Shown here: positions 21,331 through 26,696 of the stretch, one piece after another | How the letters are laid out: the number at the start of each line of letters is the position of its first letter | How positions within the stretch are numbered: position 1 is the stretch's first letter | Origin: an uncultured Porphyromonas sp. | Lineage (GTDB): Bacteria > Bacteroidota > Bacteroidia > Bacteroidales > Porphyromonadaceae | Direction of reading: 5' to 3' | DNA length: 26,696 nucleotides | NCBI RefSeq assembly: GCF_934359325.1 | Contig: NZ_CAKRLH010000005.1 | Span: 1 to 26,696, forward strand | Made by a program: the position numbers and the translations under genes | The notes under the pieces: model-generated | Told to the model about the DNA's origin: nothing | What the model saw: the letters and a program-made list of their open reading frames with translations, nothing else | Databases searched by the model: none

Positions 21331-23127
21331 ATGAGACTCAATATTTCAAACATCATATCCGGCTTGGCACTTCTGCTGCTCACGCCTATCTGCCTATCCA
21401 GCTGCTCGGATCTCCTCGACAGACCTCCTAAGACTTCGGTCAATGACGATGCTACCACCTGGAGCGACGAAAACCTGATCCGTAACTATGTCAATGATCT
21501 TATACCTAAGTTCTTCATAGGCTATGACGACACGGACATGCACACCGGAGACTTTAGCGACGATGCTGTCTACATGGGACGACAGGGGAACTTCCGCCGA
21601 TCAGTGCCCTCCTCCTCGATCTGGAATATGAAGACTCTCCGCAGCATCAATCTGCTGAGCGATCGGCTCGACACCTATGCCAAGGGCAAGCTCACAGATG
21701 AGGCGTACAACCACTGGATGGGTGTGGCTCGCTTCTTGAGAGCGTACGACTATGCACTCCTGACCCGTCAATGGGGAGATGTACCCTACTACGATCATCT
21801 CGTCGGCGATAGCGAGCTGGACGAGCTCTACAAGGAGCGCACTCCGCGTAACGAGGTCATGGACCATGTCTATGACGATCTTAAGTTCGCCCTGGAGAGT
21901 GTCCGACTGAGCGATGGCGACCAGCAGATTAATCGTTACTGGGTAGCCGGTGTGGCTGCTCAGATAGCACTGACAGAGGGATCCTGGCAGAAGTACTACT
22001 ACAAGGATCAGGAGCGTGCAAAGAAGTTCTTCACGTTCGCACAAGAGGCTTGCGAGATGATCATCTCCAGTGGCAAGTATCGCATCGATGGCGACTACAA
22101 GTCTCTCTATACCTCTGAGAGCCTCGCCGGCAATCAGGAGTGCATCATCTACAGAGTATATGACCTGACCACCAATGTAGGGCACATGCTGGCTCACTAC
22201 AGCAATACCGCCAACTCTATCGCCATGGGTGGCACCACTGACCTCCTCAAGTCCTACATCTGCGTAGACGGCAAAGTGAGATCCGAGTCCGATACTAATG
22301 GTGCTGACTCCTACCGCCTGTCGGAGATGATCAAGACGACTGACTCTCGGTTTGAGGCAACCTTCTATGATCAGCCCACTCCTATGTCCAAGGGCTCATA
22401 CTTATTCCCGAATAAGTTCTTCCCCCGTCGTCTTGAGGGTGTGAATCCTCTGCCACCGGAGTATCAGGGAGCTAAGAATACGACAGATGCCCCGATACTG
22501 AGATATGCGGAGATCCTTCTGATAGACATAGAGTCTAAGGCTGAGCTCGCTACAATGGGCGGTTCACCGGTGACTCAGGAAGATCTTGACCGGACCATCA
22601 ATACCATCAGGAAGCGCCCTCTCGCCAAGGAGGCCGTAGCCAAGGGCGTCCAGCAGACTGCACCTATACAGCTGGCAGCTCTCCCCAACGATCCGGACCG
22701 CGACCCCTCTGTGAGTCCACTTCTGTGGGAGATCAGACGTGAGCGTCGTATGGAGTTTGCATTTGACGGTATGCGCTTCGGTGACCTCAAGCGATGGGGT
22801 AAGCTGGAGTACATGGACACCTCCAAGAATGCAGATCTCCTCTCCGGCTCTTGGGTAGACTTCCAGTCAGACAACGTCACGCTTGACAGCAAGAACATCG
22901 GTGTGACAGCCGTCGTCGCAGAGGATGGCACCATGATTGTCTATAACGGTAAGAATAAAGCAGCTCTCAAGGGCTTTTTCCACGAGACCTCCACGGAGGG
23001 TCGTCAGCCCTTCCTCGGACTTGTAAATGTCAATCCCTACCTCACTCCAGTCGGAAAGAATCAGATGGACGACTACAAGAGTAAGGGCTACGTACTGAAG
23101 CAGACCGAGGGGTGGCCGCAGCAGTAA
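21331..23127 (+). CDS. SusD/RagB-type surface nutrient-binding lipoprotein
   Basis: A 598-residue SusD-family lipoprotein that caps the SusC barrel and binds substrate on the cell surface. The signal peptide MRLNISNIISGLALLLLTPI is followed by the lipobox LSSC with Cys25 as the lipidated residue, then SDLLDRPPKTSVNDDATTWS, typical of the family. ARFLRAYDYALLTRQWGDVP is the RagB/SusD tetratricopeptide-region signature, and IRRERRMEFAFDGMRFGDLK RWG near the C-terminal third is the family hallmark. The end contains LVNVNPYLTPVGKNQMDDYK, a usual SusD ending. It is 25 bp from susC and shares its codon style. Ligand specificity is unknown. Confidence 0.95.
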   Translation: MRLNISNIISGLALLLLTPICLSSCSDLLDRPPKTSVNDDATTWSDENLIRNYVNDLIPKFFIGYDDTDMHTGDFSDDAVYMGRQGNFRRSVPSSSIWNMKTLRSINLLSDRLDTYAKGKLTDEAYNHWMGVARFLRAYDYALLTRQWGDVPYYDHLVGDSELDELYKERTPRNEVMDHVYDDLKFALESVRLSDGDQQINRYWVAGVAAQIALTEGSWQKYYYKDQERAKKFFTFAQEACEMIISSGKYRIDGDYKSLYTSESLAGNQECIIYRVYDLTTNVGHMLAHYSNTANSIAMGGTTDLLKSYICVDGKVRSESDTNGADSYRLSEMIKTTDSRFEATFYDQPTPMSKGSYLFPNKFFPRRLEGVNPLPPEYQGAKNTTDAPILRYAEILLIDIESKAELATMGGSPVTQEDLDRTINTIRKRPLAKEAVAKGVQQTAPIQLAALPNDPDRDPSVSPLLWEIRRERRMEFAFDGMRFGDLKRWGKLEYMDTSKNADLLSGSWVDFQSDNVTLDSKNIGVTAVVAEDGTMIVYNGKNKAALKGFFHETSTEGRQPFLGLVNVNPYLTPVGKNQMDDYKSKGYVLKQTEGWPQQ

Positions 23128-23158
23128 TTGTCTCACTCGAAGATAATGACTAAAGAAT

Positions 23159-24592
23159 ATGAAACTCAAAAACATACTACCAGCTCTCCTGATGGCCTGT
23201 CTCGGTCTGTCACTCGGACTGACTACCACAGGATGTAGCGACAAGTTTCCTACCAACGTGGAGTCACCTGACAAGGCAGAGCTCCTCGGTCTAAAAATAA
23301 TCAATGCAGGTAAGAATGGCGATCAGGTGGTAGAGGGAGTCGTTGACGACTTCTCTAAGACGATCTCGTTCCCTCGAATCGATCCTGAGACCGACCTGTC
23401 CGCCCTCAAGTTTGAGGCAAAGATGGCACCCGGAGGTGCCCTCGACAAGGAATCCTATGCAGTAGAGGTTCCCGAGGGGAGCGACCGTCAGACAATCATC
23501 GTCAAGGTGGTCAATGGCAAGCACTTCCGTGAGTACTTCGCAACGATACGACTGCTGGTGCCGGTCTATGGTGCTGACTTTGACAAGACCAAGATCCATG
23601 ACTACACCGCAGCTACGCTCAAGGACACCCATCCGGAGTATAATGGCTTCGGTGGTCTGGTGACTCGTGGAGCAGGCATGAGCGAGAAGTGGGTCGTCGT
23701 ACCGGCTCGAAGCTCAGTCGGTGCTCACGTCTTCCGCACCGAGGATCTGCTGACAGGTAAGTTTGATCCCATCAAGCTCAATACTGAGGGTATCGGGGGC
23801 GGTATATTCCCGATCAATATGGCAGAGGTCATCGGGGATCATATCTACATCTCCAACCTTGCCGGTGCACTAAATGCTAAGGTTTACCACTGGACCGACC
23901 CATCCAAGGCGCCGGACTTGCTCCTTAAGTTTGATGCTAATAAGATCGAAGGCGGCGGCAAGCGCTACTTCGATAACTTCTCCATCACTTTGGATGAGCA
24001 GGGCAACGGATACATTTATACCGGGGATAATGCTCAGACCAATATCCTTCGATTCCCAGTCAAGGACTTTACTCAGGCGGACGCCGATGCCTGCTCCGTA
24101 CTATCCTCTCACAAAGGTCAGTCTCCTTACGTCACGATGCTTAGAGCGGGTAACTCTAAGTACTACTTACTCAATGGATTTGAGATGCCGCTTAAGGTGA
24201 CCGATGCAGAGGGGAATGCACTCTACACTACCGGGAGTACGACCCTCCCGGTCAATCTCCAGAGTAGTAGAGTCGTGTACTTCAATGGTGAGCGTTACCT
24301 AATAGGTGTAACAGCCGCTCGCAGAGGTGAGCAGTCTCCTGTACTTATGGTGTACAACATCACTCAGGGCAAGGACGAGCTGGAGGGCATCAAGATACTT
24401 GATGAGTCCGGACAGAAACCGCTCCTGGAGGTCTCACTGCAGGGAACCACAAATGCTGCACCCGGGACCAACACCGGCTGCTTTGTCAAGAAGGATAAGG
24501 AGGGCAAGGACGCCACTCTCTATCTCTTCGGCTTCCACAGCGATGCAGGATTTGCCATTGCAGAGATTCCTGCCAAAACCCTTGATGACTAA
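23159..24592 (+). CDS. Surface lipoprotein, DUF4623-like
   Basis: A 477-residue lipoprotein: signal peptide MKLKNILPALLMACLGLSLG, lipobox TTGC with Cys26, then a short linker and a beta-rich N-terminal domain of about 110 residues (LGLKIINAGKNGDQVVEGVV, DUF5018-like). The remainder is a beta-propeller-like region with repeated strand-turn elements, such as GGIFPINMAEVIGDHIYISN and ITLDEQGNGYIYTGDNAQTN. I believe it is a DUF4623-type protein, common beside SusC/D genes; the name is from memory. It follows susD after 31 bp and is followed by a terminator. The likely role is a third surface-exposed binding protein of the uptake complex (SusE/SusF-like place). No catalytic motif is evident. Confidence 0.72.
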   Translation: MKLKNILPALLMACLGLSLGLTTTGCSDKFPTNVESPDKAELLGLKIINAGKNGDQVVEGVVDDFSKTISFPRIDPETDLSALKFEAKMAPGGALDKESYAVEVPEGSDRQTIIVKVVNGKHFREYFATIRLLVPVYGADFDKTKIHDYTAATLKDTHPEYNGFGGLVTRGAGMSEKWVVVPARSSVGAHVFRTEDLLTGKFDPIKLNTEGIGGGIFPINMAEVIGDHIYISNLAGALNAKVYHWTDPSKAPDLLLKFDANKIEGGGKRYFDNFSITLDEQGNGYIYTGDNAQTNILRFPVKDFTQADADACSVLSSHKGQSPYVTMLRAGNSKYYLLNGFEMPLKVTDAEGNALYTTGSTTLPVNLQSSRVVYFNGERYLIGVTAARRGEQSPVLMVYNITQGKDELEGIKILDESGQKPLLEVSLQGTTNAAPGTNTGCFVKKDKEGKDATLYLFGFHSDAGFAIAEIPAKTLDD

Positions 24593-24624
24593 TCACTAAG
24601 CCATCTATTTTCCGTTAATATGTG

Positions 24625-24686
24625 AGATCTCCCCGGCAGGTCTAAGCTTGTTACCAGGCTCAGATCGTCTCGGGGAGATCTTTTTT
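24625..24686 (+). terminator. Intrinsic terminator between the SusCD block and the hydrolase genes
   Basis: A perfect 11-bp stem AGATCTCCCCG (24625-24635) / CGGGGAGATCT (24671-24681) with a 35-nt loop, running directly into six T residues (24681-24686). It lies 33 bp after the DUF4623-like stop and only 21 bp before the next ATG. The large loop may lower its efficiency, so it could act as an attenuator. Confidence 0.75.
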
Positions 24687-24707
24687 CTGTACTTTTACAA
24701 AAACAGT

Positions 24708-26159
24708 ATGAATTACAGACCACTATACAGTATCGCCGTCGCACTCCTGATGATCGTAGGACTGGCAGGGTGTAAGAGGGAGGGCGGATCCGGAAGTGAG
24801 CCTACTCCACCTACTCCACCGCAAATGCCCACGATAAAGATCCCAAGGGGAGAGCTACGTGCCGTCTGGATGACGACGGCATGGGAGCTAGACTGGCCAC
24901 ACGGCAACTATAATCCTAAGGTGCAAAGGGAGCTCTTCACTGACAGACTAGACTTGCTCCGTAAGTATCACTTCAACGCAGTATTTTTTCAGGTACGCCC
25001 GATGGGCGATGCCTTTTATGACTCAAAGTACGAACCTTGGAGTGAGTCTATCACAGGTAAGAGAGGACAAGATCCGGGATATGATGTCCTCGGCTTTATG
25101 ATCAAGGAGGCACATGAGAGAGGGATGGAGTTCCACGCTTGGATCAATCCCTACCGCATCGAGACTCGACCGGACAATAAAAAAGCCTTCGGCCCACTGC
25201 ACCCCTCCATCCCCAGGGAGTGGGTATGGGATCTGGAGAAGATCCGGATGTACAATCCGGCCCTTCCCGAAGTAAGGCAGAGGCTGCTGGATATCATCGA
25301 TGAACTACTGACAAAGTACCCGGGCATCGATGGGATACACTTCGATGATTACTTCTACCCCGAGCAGAGTCAGGGGGCATTTGATGATGCAGCAGACTAC
25401 GAGAAGTACGGCTCTGAGTACAGCACCGTCACGGATTTCAGAATTGATAATGTCAATAAGATGGTCTCCTCTGTTAGTCAAATGCTACGGACGAAACATC
25501 CCGGCGTCACATTCTCCATCTCCCCCGGATCCAATGCAGATCATAACCTCAAGGATCTCTATGCTGACACCCGACACTGGTGTAAAAATGGCTGGCTTGA
25601 CTTGATCATCCCCCAGCTCTATCAAGCGATCAATCCCACTAGTCAGTCTGGTTTTTATCAGAGGCTCTCTTGGTTCTGCCAGTATAGCTACAAGACTCCC
25701 CTGGCAGTTGGACACGCCGCCTATAGAGTGGGAGAGGAGGGGTTTAGCACCAATGCAGATGAGATTAGCAAACAGATCGCCATTGCCAGGAAAGACCCAA
25801 GGGTCTACGGTGGCATCTACTATAGGTTGCAAGATCTGGTGGACAATAGAGGAGGTATCCTTGATCGACTCAGTAAGGAATACCCGACAGTGATGCCTCT
25901 TCCTAGCTTCTCACGGATGACCAAACAAGTATTACCCGTCAAGGACCTCAGCTACAATGATGGACGACTCACATGGGTCACGACTGGAGAGACTCGATCT
26001 GTCGTCTACTTCACCTCTACTCCAGAGCAAGAGGCTGTAGTGCTAGCTATTACCAAGGGGAGCTCCCTTGAGGTGAGCCAAAAGGGGTACTACTGCGTGA
26101 CGGCACTCAACGAGGATAACCTCCAGAGCAAGATCTCCGAAGTTTTGGAGCTAAAATAA
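24708..26159 (+). CDS. GHL10-family glycoside hydrolase lipoprotein (DigH-like)
   Basis: A 483-residue lipoprotein with signal peptide MNYRPLYSIAVALLMIVGLA, lipobox LAGC (Cys22) and a Pro-rich linker (31-41). The TIM-barrel domain of the GHL10/DUF187 family follows: RGELRAVWMTTAWELDWP (47-64), FFQVRPMGDAFYDSKYEPWS (93 on), FHAWINPYR (142-150), GIDGIHFDDYFYP (206-218) with acidic Asp213/Asp214, SISPGSNAD, IIPQLYQ, and GGIYYRLQD. The last 80 residues look like a fibronectin III-type domain. E. coli DigH (YddW) of this family cuts denuded peptidoglycan glycan chains, which fits the locus. The frame is open to 24648, but the ATG at 24708 gives the lipoprotein start; the earlier frame overlaps the terminator. 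The GH3 gene starts 32 bp after its stop. Confidence 0.88.
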   Translation: MNYRPLYSIAVALLMIVGLAGCKREGGSGSEPTPPTPPQMPTIKIPRGELRAVWMTTAWELDWPHGNYNPKVQRELFTDRLDLLRKYHFNAVFFQVRPMGDAFYDSKYEPWSESITGKRGQDPGYDVLGFMIKEAHERGMEFHAWINPYRIETRPDNKKAFGPLHPSIPREWVWDLEKIRMYNPALPEVRQRLLDIIDELLTKYPGIDGIHFDDYFYPEQSQGAFDDAADYEKYGSEYSTVTDFRIDNVNKMVSSVSQMLRTKHPGVTFSISPGSNADHNLKDLYADTRHWCKNGWLDLIIPQLYQAINPTSQSGFYQRLSWFCQYSYKTPLAVGHAAYRVGEEGFSTNADEISKQIAIARKDPRVYGGIYYRLQDLVDNRGGILDRLSKEYPTVMPLPSFSRMTKQVLPVKDLSYNDGRLTWVTTGETRSVVYFTSTPEQEAVVLAITKGSSLEVSQKGYYCVTALNEDNLQSKISEVLELK

Positions 26160-26191
26160 TTCACCCACAACTAAGACACAGATAATTACTT

Positions 26192-26696
26192 ATGAAGAGA
26201 ATACTATACGGTGTGGCGGCGGTGCTGCTGCCACTGATGACAGGCGCTCAGGTCGTCGAGCCGAGGATGATGAGAGACGTGGAGCGTAAGGCCGCCGCTG
26301 AGGCGTGGGCCGATAGCGTCCTCGCCACCCTCTCGCCCCGACAGCAGGCGGCCCAGCTGATCATGCCGATGACTTGGCCCAAGGTGGATAAGGCCGGACT
26401 CGACAACTGGCACCGACAGGTGCTGGAGGGGGAGTTTGGCTGCGTCCTCTGGCAGAAGGGCAGCCCCAAGGATGTGGTCCGGCTCGCCAACTGGATGCGC
26501 CGCGAGGCTCGCGTACCTATGCTGGTGGCTATGGATGGCGAGTGGGGACTCTCGATGCGCTTCTCCGACTCGATGAAGTGGCCCCGTAATATGCTCCTCG
26601 GCGCCACTGACGACCCTCAACTGGCTTATGAGTATGGTCGGGCGACGGCAGAGGAGGCGCGCCGCGTCGGCATCCACGTCAACTTTGCCCCCGTCC
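26192..26696 (+). CDS. Glycoside hydrolase family 3, NagZ-like (5' part only)
   Basis: 168 codons are visible before the window ends. The signal peptide MKRILYGVAAVLLPLMTGA (cut near GAQ) is followed by ADSVLATLSPRQQAAQLIMP, the usual start of the GH3 N-terminal barrel. Then come GCVLWQKGSPKDVVRLANWM, PMLVAMDGEWGLSMRFSDS and EARRVGIHVNFAPV, all NagZ-type Bacteroidota signatures. The enzyme would release GlcNAc from muropeptides or GlcNAc-anhydroMurNAc/GlcNAc-MurNAc. The catalytic Asp and His are beyond the edge, as is any C-terminal beta-lactamase-like domain, which is common in this group. Codon use is again strongly GC-rich, unlike the GHL10 gene 32 bp upstream. Confidence 0.85.
   Translation, partial: MKRILYGVAAVLLPLMTGAQVVEPRMMRDVERKAAAEAWADSVLATLSPRQQAAQLIMPMTWPKVDKAGLDNWHRQVLEGEFGCVLWQKGSPKDVVRLANWMRREARVPMLVAMDGEWGLSMRFSDSMKWPRNMLLGATDDPQLAYEYGRATAEEARRVGIHVNFAPV

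Overview
The window looks like a GC-rich member of the Bacteroidota, most likely in or near Porphyromonadaceae. The evidence is a SusC/SusD pair, SPII lipoproteins, several promoters of the Bacteroidota TTTG-N19-TAnnTTTG type, weak Shine-Dalgarno signals, and families typical of that phylum (a long-loop GluP-like MFS sugar transporter, DUF4112, DUF177-rpmF, a two-domain rubrerythrin). No rRNA, tRNA, CRISPR array, phage or intact insertion sequence is visible.

Left part (1-8227), all on the minus strand. A galM-MFS pair handles galactose or glucose; the transporter runs off the left edge. Next comes a two-gene unit of a 718-residue coiled-coil protein of unknown function and a DUF4112 membrane protein. 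Last is a pair made of a flippase-like LPG-synthase-type membrane protein and a GT4 glycosyltransferase. Middle part (8480-10155), plus strand: DUF177 plus ribosomal protein L32, then rubrerythrin with a near-consensus promoter, a leader hairpin and a strong terminator.

Right part (10988-26696), plus strand. This is a large locus for salvaging peptidoglycan amino sugars. The first block is translationally coupled by overlapping stop/start codons: a sodium:solute symporter, a COG4299/NagX-type membrane protein, a MurK-type sugar kinase, the MurQ etherase and a secreted serine beta-lactamase-family hydrolase. The second block holds NamZ (DUF1343, GH171 exo-muramidase), SusC, SusD, a DUF4623-like lipoprotein, a GHL10 lipoprotein (the family of the peptidoglycan glycan hydrolase DigH) and the start of a GH3 enzyme of NagZ type. 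The inferred pathway is: GHL10, NamZ, GH3 and the serine hydrolase trim peptidoglycan fragments outside the inner membrane; SusC/D import oligomers across the outer membrane; one or both inner-membrane carriers bring MurNAc in; MurK phosphorylates it; MurQ converts MurNAc-6-P to GlcNAc-6-P plus D-lactate.

The most unusual non-coding signal is a family of short arrays at three intergenic sites (5531-5590, 10264-10323, 16472-16552). Each consists of palindrome-like modules centred on CCGG (TCGG in one), spaced exactly 22 bp apart. Two of the arrays are preceded by a 9-bp tandem repeat (GTCCGACTT). A 270-bp hairpin-rich stretch (10434-10703) with competing pairings and a structured leader lie upstream of the MurNAc operon and remain unexplained.
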